Positions 25,671 to 33,374 of a stretch of 64,000 nucleotides of DNA are shown here, piece after piece. The notes under the pieces are model-generated. The model saw only the letters and a program-made list of their open reading frames with translations. It did not search any database and was not told the origin of the DNA. Source of the DNA: Olsenella sp. KGMB02461 (GTDB lineage Bacteria > Actinomycetota > Coriobacteriia > Coriobacteriales > Atopobiaceae). The stretch is from assembly GCF_012584445.1 (NCBI RefSeq), contig NZ_JABAHI010000008.1, forward strand, positions 620,001-684,000, given 5' to 3'. Both the position numbers and the translations under genes were made by a program. Positions within the stretch are counted from its first letter, which is position 1, and every line of letters starts with the position of its first letter.

Positions 25671-25795
25671 GGGATACCTCTCTTTTATGAAACGCGCGCC
25701 CGGGCGCACTCGCAGGCTTAAACAGTAGAGCCGCTGCACTACAAGCAGTGTAACCTATCGATCTGGCAACGGAGCCTTGCCCGATGGCCAGAAGC

Positions 25796-26206
25796 CTAGT
25801 GGTCGCCTAGCAAATCGCGCCAGTAGGCAGCCACCAAAGACATGAGCTGGGTGTCTGCCGGAAGCCACTGAACCTCTACCAGCTCTTGGCGGCTAAGCCA
25901 GCGAAGCTCTGAGTGCTCTGTCGCCTGGGGCTCAGAACCGGGCGCCAACTCGCAGGCAAAGACTTCCATGGACAGATGGAAGTCTGGGTAGTCGTAGCTC
26001 ACATGGTCGAGGGGCCACACAGTTGAGAGCTCGCAGCGAAGCTCTTCTCCCACCTCGCGGCGGCAGGCCTTCTCGGCAGACTCATCGTGCTCGATCTTTC
26101 CACCTGGCAGCTCGTAGAGCCCTGCAAAGGGCCCTGAAGCTACCCGGCATGCCAACACGGCGTCGTCGCGCCAGATGAGCGCAGCCGCTACCTTCACAGT
26201 GTCCAT
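25796..26206 (-). CDS. Nudix hydrolase (MutT-like)
   Basis: 136 aa. The Nudix box is complete: GGKIEHDESAEKACRREVGEEL, matching Gx5Ex7REUxEExGU. The short protein and the loop ACRVASGPFAGLYELPGGK resemble MutT/NudG enzymes that clean oxidised or modified nucleotides. An exact repeat copy (26070-26078) is embedded in the Nudix box itself, where it encodes Ala-Glu-Lys, an unconserved position of the motif. ATG 26206 is preferred (AAGGGGAT upstream) over ATG 26224. Confidence 0.88.
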   Translation of the reverse strand: MDTVKVAAALIWRDDAVLACRVASGPFAGLYELPGGKIEHDESAEKACRREVGEELRCELSTVWPLDHVSYDYPDFHLSMEVFACELAPGSEPQATEHSELRWLSRQELVEVQWLPADTQLMSLVAAYWRDLLGDH

Positions 26207-26420
26207 GAGATCCCCTTTGCCCATAGGATGCCCAAACGTTTGTAAGTGTACCCTTGCTCTGCGTGCTCCGATACCCTTGCCAGCGTCTTAGACTCGGTTT
26301 GGATGTGCCTCTAGCTCGACATTTGAAATAACGGCCCTAAACTGTCAGCATTGATGTGCAACACAGCGGCTGCCACCTGCGGCCCTCGCGCTGCCCACTA
26401 CCGTTTGCAGGGGAGACCTC

Positions 26421-27224
26421 ATGGCGACCTACGTGCTTTCCGACATCCATGGTCATCGCGCGGCTTTTGAGAAGGCTCTCGCCCTCATCGAGCCAGATGA
26501 GAACGATCGCATCTACCTGCTGGGCGATATGGTGGACCGCGGCCCAGATCCCGTGGGCGTCATGCGCCTCGCCCACAACAACCCTTTTATGACGGTGCTC
26601 AAGGGCAACCACGAGGCCATGATGCTCGACTGCCTGGACAATCCCGAGGACGCGCTGCAATGGGGCACCTGGGTGCTCAACGGCGGCGAGACCACCGCCC
26701 AAGGCCTCATGGACATGGTGCCCGACGCCATGGAGCATCTGGTCAAATGGGTGCGCGGCCTGCCCCTCTACGAAGTGACGGAGCTAGACGGCAAGCTCTT
26801 CTTGCTTACCCATGCCGGCATCAAACCCGTCGCCCCCGAGCAGCGAAAAGACCGCTGGACCGCTTTTGACCTGGAGGATCTGGCTAAATCCCAAGATCCA
26901 GAGGATCTGCTGTGGATCCGCGAGGAGTTTTGGAACCATCCCACCGGCCTCAAAAACGCTCAAGGCGAAGGTCCGCTGGTGGTAAGCGGCCACACTCCCA
27001 CAAGCTACCTGCCCCACTTCGCCGAGCAGGTGGATGCCCGCTGCTATGACGCGAGCGGCCACGCCGTCATGGTGGAGATGGGCGCCACTCCTGAGACAGG
27101 TCACGTGGCCGATAAGATCGATATCGACTGCGCTGCCGCCGGCGGGTATCCTGCAGGTCAAATTGGCGTGCTGCGCCTAGACGACGGGTTCAAGTTCTAC
27201 GTGCCTATCGAAGAGGGCGAATAG
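26421..27224 (+). CDS. Metallophosphoesterase, Ser/Thr phosphatase or Ap4A hydrolase type
   Basis: 267 aa. All calcineurin-like motifs are present: SDIHGH, LLGDMVDRGPD, LKGNHEAMM, and the later histidines LTHAGI and VSGHTPT. The layout is that of bacterial PrpE/ApaH-like phosphatases that act on phosphoproteins or diadenosine tetraphosphate; the sequence does not decide between them. GGGGAGACC lies before the ATG. Convergent with the rrf2-type gene, six bases from its stop. Confidence 0.88.
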   Translation: MATYVLSDIHGHRAAFEKALALIEPDENDRIYLLGDMVDRGPDPVGVMRLAHNNPFMTVLKGNHEAMMLDCLDNPEDALQWGTWVLNGGETTAQGLMDMVPDAMEHLVKWVRGLPLYEVTELDGKLFLLTHAGIKPVAPEQRKDRWTAFDLEDLAKSQDPEDLLWIREEFWNHPTGLKNAQGEGPLVVSGHTPTSYLPHFAEQVDARCYDASGHAVMVEMGATPETGHVADKIDIDCAAAGGYPAGQIGVLRLDDGFKFYVPIEEGE

Positions 27225-27230
27225 CGCCTG

Positions 27231-27662
27231 CTACAAAAGGCAGCACTCGCCCATCCTCTGTCCTTGGTAGAGATCTGCCAAGGTAAATCTACCTAAGTAT
27301 TCGGCGATGACCCCGTTAAGCCCCTCCCAGAGCGGCAGCGTCTGGCACTTATCCTTTCGAGGGCACTGGTTGGTTTTCGAGGCCAGGCACGCCACAGGCA
27401 CCAATGGCCCCTCCATGAGCTCGAGGATGGCTTTTACCTCATAGCCTTCGGGAGCACGGCTGAGCCTGTAGCCTCCGCCCTTGCCCCTAAGCGCGCACAA
27501 ATACCCAGCCTTCACCAGCTCTTTGACCACTATCTCCAGGTACTTCTCTGAGATCTGCTGGCGCGAAGCGACGTCTTTGAGGGGCACATAGCCCTCGCCT
27601 TGATGTTGGGCCACATCTGCCATGAATCTAAGGGCATACCTGCCCTTGGTGGAAATCATCAT
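27231..27662 (-). CDS. Rrf2-family transcriptional regulator (CymR/IscR-like)
   Basis: 143 aa. The N-terminus MMISTKGRYALRFMADVA and winged-helix region SEKYLEIVVKELVKAGYL...RGKGGGYRLSR are diagnostic of Rrf2. Three cysteines in the effector loop (VACLASKTNQCPRKDKC) resemble the iron-sulfur ligands of IscR, so it may sense Fe-S or cysteine status. It is divergent from metY-cysK, which strongly suggests that these are its targets, as for CymR in Bacillus. The shared 125-base region carries a palindrome (27726-27744). AGGAGG precedes the start. Confidence 0.88.
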   Translation of the reverse strand: MMISTKGRYALRFMADVAQHQGEGYVPLKDVASRQQISEKYLEIVVKELVKAGYLCALRGKGGGYRLSRAPEGYEVKAILELMEGPLVPVACLASKTNQCPRKDKCQTLPLWEGLNGVIAEYLGRFTLADLYQGQRMGECCLL

Positions 27663-27725
27663 TCAAACCTCCTACATCCCTACTTTACCACAAGGTTAAT
27701 AGGTATAGAACCTGCGAGAACAATT

Positions 27726-27744
27726 ACCTACTGTCATAGTAGGT
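27726..27744. promoter_or_regulatory. Palindromic operator candidate between rrf2 and metY
   Basis: ACCTACT-GTCAT-AGTAGGT is a perfect 7-bp inverted repeat with a 5-base centre. It overlaps the likely metY promoter area (TTTATAGG just downstream). CCTAC half-sites recur nearer the rrf2 start (CCTACATCCCTAC on the plus strand at about 27671-27683). Rrf2 dimers bind such near-palindromes. Confidence 0.65.
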
Positions 27745-27787
27745 TTATAGGCGAATTGCGGGCAACTTCCTAGGGAGATGGTCTAAT

Positions 27788-29089
27788 ATGTGTGCCTATA
27801 AATTCGAGACCCTTCAGTTGCATGTGGGCCAAGAGCAGCCTGACCCTGCCACCGATGCCAGGGCAGTGCCCATCTACCAAACCACTTCCTATGTGTTCCG
27901 CAACTCTGCCCATGCGGCCGACCGCTTTGGGCTGGCAGACGCCGGAAACATCTATGGAAGGCTCACCAACTCCACCCAAGAGGTCTTTGAGAAGCGCATT
28001 GCTGCGCTTGAAGGCGGCGTAGCGGCCCTTGCACTCGCCTCGGGAGCAGCAGCCATCACCTACACGATTTTGGCCTTGGCGCAGGCCGGCGACCACATCG
28101 TGGCCCAAAAGACCATCTACGGCGGCAGCTACAACCTTCTTGCCCATACGTTGCCCCACTACGGCATTGAGACCACCTTTGTAGACGCCCACAACCTCCA
28201 AGAGCTTGAGGCGGCCATCCAACCCAACACCAAGGCCGTATATCTGGAGACCTTGGGCAACCCCAACAGCGACATCCCCGATCTTGACGCCATCGCGAAA
28301 ATCGCCCATGCGCAGGGAGTGCCCCTGGTAGTGGACAACACCTTTGGCACCCCCTACCTCATCCGCCCCATAGAGCATGGCGCAGACATCGTGGTGCATT
28401 CGGCCACCAAATTCATAGGAGGCCATGGGACCACCCTAGGCGGCGTCATTGTGGACAGCGGCAACTTCGATTGGGCCGCCTCGAGCAACTACGGCCCCAT
28501 CGCAGACCCTAATCCCAGCTACCATGGCATCTCATTTGTAGATGCCGCCGGGCAGGCGGCCTTCGCCACCTATGTGCGCGCCATCCTCTTGCGCGACACC
28601 GGGGCGACGCTCTCCCCCTTTGCAGCTTTTTTGCTGCTGCAAGGCACAGAGACGCTCTCGCTTCGCGTAGAGCGCCATGCCCAGAACACCCGGCGGGTGG
28701 TCCAGTATCTGGCCAGCCATCCTCAGGTAGAGAAGGTCAACCATCCCAGCCTCCCTTCCCATCCAGACCACGAGCTCTATGAGCGCTACTTCCCTCAGGG
28801 CGGAGCCTCCATCTTCACCTTCGATATCAAAGGCGGCCAAGAGGAGGCCCATGCGTTCATCGACAACCTTGAGATCTTCTCCCTTTTGGCCAACGTGGCC
28901 GACGTGAAGTCCTTGGTAATCCATCCCGCCACTACCACTCATGCCCAGCTCACCCCAGAAGAGCTGGAAGACCAGGGCATCAAGCCCACCACCATCCGCC
29001 TGTCCATTGGCACCGAGCATATCGACGACATCATCGCCGACCTCGATCGAGGCTTTGCGGCAGCCCAAGCTCTAGCGGACCAGCGCTAA
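27788..29089 (+). CDS. metY: O-acetylhomoserine sulfhydrylase (PLP-dependent)
   Basis: 433 aa. Makes homocysteine from O-acetylhomoserine and sulfide, or methionine with methanethiol. Motifs of the Cys/Met PLP family: [45 protein letters not shown], and the PLP lysine in [10 protein letters not shown]. The long C-terminal insert ([15 protein letters not shown]) is typical of MetY. ATG 27788 follows AGGGAGATGGTCTAAT. The gene is 15 bases upstream of cysK, and together they assimilate sulfide. It aligns along its length with the degenerate protein at 36578-37465. Confidence 0.93.
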   Translation: MCAYKFETLQLHVGQEQPDPATDARAVPIYQTTSYVFRNSAHAADRFGLADAGNIYGRLTNSTQEVFEKRIAALEGGVAALALASGAAAITYTILALAQAGDHIVAQKTIYGGSYNLLAHTLPHYGIETTFVDAHNLQELEAAIQPNTKAVYLETLGNPNSDIPDLDAIAKIAHAQGVPLVVDNTFGTPYLIRPIEHGADIVVHSATKFIGGHGTTLGGVIVDSGNFDWAASSNYGPIADPNPSYHGISFVDAAGQAAFATYVRAILLRDTGATLSPFAAFLLLQGTETLSLRVERHAQNTRRVVQYLASHPQVEKVNHPSLPSHPDHELYERYFPQGGASIFTFDIKGGQEEAHAFIDNLEIFSLLANVADVKSLVIHPATTTHAQLTPEELEDQGIKPTTIRLSIGTEHIDDIIADLDRGFAAAQALADQR

Positions 29090-29104
29090 GGAAGGAAACC
29101 ATTC

Positions 29105-30043
29105 ATGTCCTCTATCTACACCTCTGCCAGCCAGCTTATTGGCCATACGCCATTGCTGGAACTCACCCATATAGAAGAAGAGACCAAGACCCCCGCGCGC
29201 ATTCTGGCCAAGCTGGAGTACTTCAACCCCGCAGGGTCGGTAAAGGACCGCATCGCCCAGGCGATGATCGACAAAGCCGAGAAAGACGGCCTCCTCGTCC
29301 CCGGCTCCACCATCATCGAGCCCACTTCTGGAAACACCGGCATCGGGCTTGCCTCAGTGGCGACAGCCCGCGGCTATCGCGTCATCATCACCATGCCCGA
29401 GACCATGAGTGTGGAGCGCCGCCAGCTGATGAAGGCCTACGGCGCTCAACTGGTGCTCACCCCGGGTTCCGAGGGCATGAAAGGCGCCATCGCCAAGGCC
29501 CACGAGCTGGCTCAGGAGACACCCCATAGCTTTGTGCCAGGCCAGTTTGAGAACCCCGCCAACCCTGCGGCGCACTACGAAGGCACCGGGCCCGAGATCT
29601 GGGAAGACACAGACGGCCACGTAGACGTCTTTGTCGCAGGCGTGGGCACCGGTGGCACCATCACCGGGGCAGGAAGGTATTTGAAAGAGCAAAATCCTCA
29701 GGTGCAGGTGGTGGCAGTAGAGCCGGAGGACTCCCCCGTCTTGAGCCAAGGCCGTGCCGGCTCTCATAAAATCCAGGGCATTGGCGCCGGTTTTGTGCCA
29801 AAGGTGCTTGACACCCAGATCTACGACGAAGTCATCCCTGTTTCCAACGACGACGCCTTCGCTGCAGGACGACTCCTAGGGCGCACTGAGGGCATCTTGG
29901 TGGGCATCTCCTCTGGAGCCGCCCTGGCCGCAGCCCTGCACGTGGCTCAAAGGCCGGAAAACGCAGGAAAGACCGTCGCAGTGCTCTTCCCCGATACCGG
30001 CGACCGCTACCTGTCGACTCCCCTATTCGCCGAGGAAGACTAA
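29105..30043 (+). CDS. cysK: Cysteine synthase A
   Basis: 312 aa. Combines O-acetylserine and sulfide to cysteine. The PLP lysine is K47 in [10 protein letters not shown]; the substrate loop [10 protein letters not shown] and phosphate-binding [11 protein letters not shown] are intact. AAGGAAACC precedes the ATG. Second gene of the metY-cysK unit, followed by an intrinsic terminator at 30071. Confidence 0.96.
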   Translation: MSSIYTSASQLIGHTPLLELTHIEEETKTPARILAKLEYFNPAGSVKDRIAQAMIDKAEKDGLLVPGSTIIEPTSGNTGIGLASVATARGYRVIITMPETMSVERRQLMKAYGAQLVLTPGSEGMKGAIAKAHELAQETPHSFVPGQFENPANPAAHYEGTGPEIWEDTDGHVDVFVAGVGTGGTITGAGRYLKEQNPQVQVVAVEPEDSPVLSQGRAGSHKIQGIGAGFVPKVLDTQIYDEVIPVSNDDAFAAGRLLGRTEGILVGISSGAALAAALHVAQRPENAGKTVAVLFPDTGDRYLSTPLFAEED

Positions 30044-30070
30044 ACCCTCCAGTCTTGGCTTTCCATAGCA

Positions 30071-30104
30071 AAGGGACCACCTCTATGGGGAGGCGGTCCC
30101 TTAT
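30071..30104 (+). terminator. Intrinsic terminator after cysK
   Basis: AAGGGACC(A)CCTC-TATGG-GAGG(C)GGTCCCTT, one mismatch, followed by ATTTC. It begins 28 bases after the cysK stop. Confidence 0.75.
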
Positions 30105-30219
30105 TTCATCACTTTCTTTCCGAGTCAAAGAAGAAAGCGACTTGCTAGCTTACCTTAGAAACGCGCTCAAATCGACACTCGTCTAGGAGTGAGATATGAG
30201 GCGCCGCCCGCAGTGGCAC

Positions 30220-30232
30220 GGGTTTCTCGGCA
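30220..30232 (+). repeat. Intergenic 13-mer repeat GGGTTTCTCGGCA
   Basis: An exact copy 8 bases beyond the stop of the minus-strand lipoprotein gene (30240) and between it and cysK. Its placement directly downstream of a stop codon repeats what is seen at 53120. Confidence 0.85.
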
Positions 30233-30239
30233 GGAGAGA

Positions 30240-30869
30240 TTACTCAGCGGCGTACATGTCGGCAGGGTTCTGGCCGGCGAAGAGCACCTCGGAGATCTGC
30301 TGGCTGCTCAGGGGCACCCAGTCGTCGCCGCTCTTGGTGAAGGTCACGGTCACGGGGTTGGCGACGGTGGAGACGTTGTCTGCGTCCAACTCTTCCTGAA
30401 GCATGGAGAAGAGCTTCTTCATGACGCCCTCTTGGTCGTTGTTGGCGATGAGCTCCTGAGCCTCTGCCGAGGACGCCCACTCCAAGAACTTGGGCTGCAG
30501 CGAGCTGCCCAGAGCGGCAAAATCGATGTTGCTGGCGTCGACCACTGCGTTGGCCTCATCGCCGTCTACGGTAACCTCGTTGATCTTGTAGTCAAAGTGC
30601 TTGGTGAGGCTCTTGCCCAGAGCCACGGCGTCGATGCCGTAGGACTCGAAGGTCGAAGCGGTCTCGGCGCCCATGTACCGCTCGAAGTCTTCCTGGGAAA
30701 GATCGGGATTCTTAAGCTGATCCAGATAGGAGGTTGCGGCTTTGCGCACGGCGTCCTCGGGCGAGGCGCAGCCGGTGAGCATGGGCGCGCACACCACCAG
30801 AGCCAGCGCGCACATAAGCAGGCCCAGCCAGAACTTGCGGGGTTTGGGGGTAGCTGCACAGGTATTCAC
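30240..30869 (-). CDS. Lipoprotein of unknown function (DUF5105-like)
   Basis: 209 aa. Signal peptide RKFWLGLLMCALALVVCAPMLTGC with lipobox LTGC; the mature domain is helical then beta-rich (YKINEVTVDGDEANAVVDASNIDF, VTVTFTKSGDDWVPLSS), the pattern of DUF5105/DUF4878-type lipoproteins, whose function is unknown. I choose GTG 30869, seven bases after AAAGGAG; an ORF extends 14 codons upstream to 30911 but without a ribosome site. Confidence 0.7.
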   Translation of the reverse strand: MNTCAATPKPRKFWLGLLMCALALVVCAPMLTGCASPEDAVRKAATSYLDQLKNPDLSQEDFERYMGAETASTFESYGIDAVALGKSLTKHFDYKINEVTVDGDEANAVVDASNIDFAALGSSLQPKFLEWASSAEAQELIANNDQEGVMKKLFSMLQEELDADNVSTVANPVTVTFTKSGDDWVPLSSQQISEVLFAGQNPADMYAAE

Positions 30870-30995
30870 AGAACAGCTCCTTTCATGCAAACGTCTCATC
30901 TCTCTCATCACAACTGATCCATAAATGTGACAGATTCAGCTTAGCAAAAGGAAACCTTAAAGCCCACCATTACTCCCCTTTTCGCATGCCCTTTC

Positions 30996-32039
30996 TTAGG
31001 CCAGCGGCCGCTTAGGCAAAGTTTTTAAATAGTCCTTCACCTCGTCGGATATCTTGTGGCTCTCCCGCGCCTTCTGAATGGCCGCCCGACGAGTCCATTC
31101 ATCGACCGATCCCGATGGATCCAGATACGGAAGCGTCGCTTTTGGCTGTGCCGCCAGCGCCTCTGCCAACAGCCATGCCCGAGCCTTATCCACGTAGTAG
31201 GCCTCCGATCCCGCTTCTGGCGCCTCAGGCGCCCCCGACAACCGCGTCGCTGCCACGTACTCAAGAACCCGCCCGCAAGAGCGCTCGCCCAAAAAGAACC
31301 GCATGAGCACCCTGAGCCCAAAGCGCACCACATAACACCGGTCGCTTGTGCACCAACGAGCGAGCGGCTCTGCCAGCTCCTCCTCATGGCCCGAAAAAGG
31401 CCCCAGCGGAATCTGATCGCACACCGCCCAATTGTCCACGTAGGGCAACAAGCGCTCTATGGCGGTGAGCGCCTCCTCATAGCTGCCGAGAAACCCCACC
31501 GCCAAGGCCTGCACCAGATTCTCCTCAAAGTAAGCATGTGGTAGCTGAGAAAGGAAGCTCTGGGCATCCGTACGTCTCACAAGGCCTTTGGCAATGCGCT
31601 TCAGCTCTGGTGTAGGCACGCCTACAATGGTCGCCGCATCCAGGGTAGGCAAGAGCTTTTGATTAAATGCTTTAAGAGACGGCTTCTGAGCTTGGGCGAG
31701 AGAGCGGGCCACAAACTCTGAAGCAGTGTCCTCTGGGAAGCCGTCCAGTTTGGCTGCCAACACTTCCTCCAACGGCTTGTGGGCAGCCATTGCCAGCAGC
31801 CGATCTTTTTGCGTTCGGGAAAGCTTTTTGAAGTGAGCCTCTGCGCTTAGAGCGCGCCCTTTGGTATAGAAGCGCGCCTGAGCCACCAGGCGCCGAGGCC
31901 TGTGCGCCTGCGTGTAGCGAGCTCCCTGCCCCTTCTTGTGGGCAGCCAGGCGCGCTTCTACGTCCGGCGAGTATCCGGTATAGAGGCTGCCATCCTCGCA
32001 TTCCAGCACGTACATATAGTGGGCGAAAGGCTCTGCCAT
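30996..32039 (-). CDS. GIY-YIG nuclease domain fused to an AlkD-like DNA glycosylase domain
   Basis: 347 aa. Residues 1-85 are a UhpC/YhbQ-type GIY-YIG domain: HYMYVLECEDGSLYTGYS (the YVL...YTGYS pair) and the catalytic region RARFY...EAHFKKLSR. From about residue 110 on, the protein is a HEAT-repeat AlkD/DNA alkylation repair domain, with LPYVDNWAVCDQIPLGPF resembling the Trp/Asp active-site region of that family. The two are normally separate proteins. A joint role, removing an alkylated base and nicking the DNA, is plausible but inferred. The GFLGS segment contains an exact 13-mer repeat (31484-31496), read in yet another frame. Confidence 0.8.
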   Translation of the reverse strand: MAEPFAHYMYVLECEDGSLYTGYSPDVEARLAAHKKGQGARYTQAHRPRRLVAQARFYTKGRALSAEAHFKKLSRTQKDRLLAMAAHKPLEEVLAAKLDGFPEDTASEFVARSLAQAQKPSLKAFNQKLLPTLDAATIVGVPTPELKRIAKGLVRRTDAQSFLSQLPHAYFEENLVQALAVGFLGSYEEALTAIERLLPYVDNWAVCDQIPLGPFSGHEEELAEPLARWCTSDRCYVVRFGLRVLMRFFLGERSCGRVLEYVAATRLSGAPEAPEAGSEAYYVDKARAWLLAEALAAQPKATLPYLDPSGSVDEWTRRAAIQKARESHKISDEVKDYLKTLPKRPLA

Positions 32040-32261
32040 AGAACTGCTCCTTTAAGGGATTGGGCTCTAATTTAGAATAGGCGCTCGGCGCAGTTTGCTT
32101 AGCGGGGCGTACGCCAATCTGCTCACGAGCATGCTCGTGGCCCTTGTACAACGCATCGTACGAGGGCCACGAAGACCTTCATGTGCAGACTACCCCGCAC
32201 ACTGATTGCTTGGTATCAGAAACGCAACCTATGTCATGCGAACATGCGACGTAGCTGTTCG

Positions 32262-32293
32262 TCGCATTGGGGTTTTGTAAAACCCCAATGCGA
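32262..32293. repeat. 32-base near-perfect palindrome
   Basis: TCGCATTGGGGTTTT, two bases GT, then AAAACCCCAATGCGA: 15-bp arms. Its outer 7 bases also pair with flanking copies at 32244-32250 (ATGCGAC) and 32306-32312 (TCGCATT), so three helices compete. Confidence 0.85.
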
Positions 32294-32366
32294 TCAAGCG
32301 CTACATCGCATTATCCACGCGCAACAAGCACACATCCCACCATCTGCACACTCCCCCGAGGCCAAA

Positions 32367-32403
32367 AAAGACCCAGGCACCCTTACAGGTTGCCTGGGTC
32401 TTT
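32367..32403. terminator. Bidirectional intrinsic terminator
   Basis: A perfect 13-bp stem AAAGACCCAGGCA / TGCCTGGGTCTTT around an 11-base loop. The minus strand ends in TTTTTT, so it closes the phosphotransferase transcript about 117 bases after its stop. Confidence 0.85.
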
Positions 32404-32519
32404 CACAAGCAGTCAAAGGCGCGGGCCTACCTGCATGCCATCCAAAGACTTTACTCCATGCTCTCTCATTAGGCTACTGGCGGCCTAACAGCCTAGGCCC
32501 CTGGGATGCCCAGTAGGAA

Positions 32520-33263
32520 TTACTGGTAATCCACCACGTCGATCCAGCTCATCATGAAGTCATAGTCCTTCTCGCGACCACGGGACAGCTCGGCAGCAGC
32601 CACAATGGACAGCCAGTTATGGACTACCTGTCGAGGGGTATCGGACTTCTTGCAGTAGAGGTCCAGATACTTCTGGGCTAGCTCGTGATCTTCCATCTCG
32701 AACAGCATGTAGCTGATAGCAGCGTCTGCAGCAGCGGATCCCTGGGTCGCGTGGGCCCAGTCGCAGGCGTAGAGCTCGCCGTCGTCTCCCACGATGACGT
32801 TGGAGGGGTTGAAGTCGCCGTGGCATACGTCGACCTCGTTGGGCATGCCGTCCAGGCGCATGTCCAGCTCGTAGCGGGTAGTGGCGTCCAGCACGTCGGT
32901 CAAAGACGCGATCATGCGGGCGTACTTGTCCTTCTGACGCTGGAGCAAGGGGGCGCGATGAGCATGGGTGTCGATCTGGAAGTCCACAAACATCATGAGA
33001 TACTTGTCGATCTTCTCAGGGTTCTCGTCCATGAGCTCCTGGAGGGTCTTGCCTGGGATACGAGTGGTGGTGAGAGCCCAGGAATCTTCGATCTTGGCTA
33101 CAGACACGGGCTTGGGCGTGTTGATGCCAGCTTCGTTGGCGCGGGCCAGGTTCAGGGCCTCATTGAAGACGTCAGAGACGGGCTTGGCCTCGTTGAAGAC
33201 CTTGACGATGGTGTCGCCATCTTGAAAAACCATCTTATTTACTCGCGAAACCAGCTCTTCCAT
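32520..33263 (-). CDS. Aminoglycoside-phosphotransferase-family (APH) kinase
   Basis: 247 aa protein-kinase-like fold. The catalytic loop is VDVCHGDFNPSNVIV with the metal-binding DWAHA; the N-lobe lysine is likely in TIVKVFNE. APH-family proteins in anaerobes phosphorylate many small molecules, not only antibiotics, so resistance should not be assumed. ATG 33263 follows GGAAGGACC. It lies about 110 bases downstream of adhE on the same strand and may be read from the same transcript. Confidence 0.8.
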   Translation of the reverse strand: MEELVSRVNKMVFQDGDTIVKVFNEAKPVSDVFNEALNLARANEAGINTPKPVSVAKIEDSWALTTTRIPGKTLQELMDENPEKIDKYLMMFVDFQIDTHAHRAPLLQRQKDKYARMIASLTDVLDATTRYELDMRLDGMPNEVDVCHGDFNPSNVIVGDDGELYACDWAHATQGSAAADAAISYMLFEMEDHELAQKYLDLYCKKSDTPRQVVHNWLSIVAAAELSRGREKDYDFMMSWIDVVDYQ

Positions 33264-33374
33264 GGTCCTTCCTCTCTCTTTTAGGTAGCGGGCCTTATAG
33301 GAAGGTGAGGCCCTGAGGGTCAGAGCCTCACCTATCAAGCCGAAATGCGGTAGTGCGTAAGGATTGTATCTAGT

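Larger units (their letters stand above)
32040..32519. other. 480-base gene-free region with many inverted repeats
   Basis: Between the GIY-YIG/AlkD gene and the phosphotransferase gene, both on the minus strand. From low to high coordinates it holds a perfect 16-base palindrome (32124-32139), a 15-bp hairpin (32135-32172), a set of four alternating AATGCGA-type arms (32244-32312) and a bidirectional terminator (32367-32403). As the leader of the downstream minus-strand gene it is far more structured than any other gap here. Confidence 0.7.

Noticed and set aside
32181-32516. 111-codon plus-strand frame in the structured leader
   Set aside because: It runs through the palindromes and the terminator and has no codon bias or start signal; the structure is better read as RNA or DNA elements.
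32520-33263. Calling the APH-family kinase an aminoglycoside resistance gene
   Set aside because: Only the general kinase fold is visible, the gene sits behind adhE and not in a mobile region; many APH-fold kinases act on ordinary metabolites.
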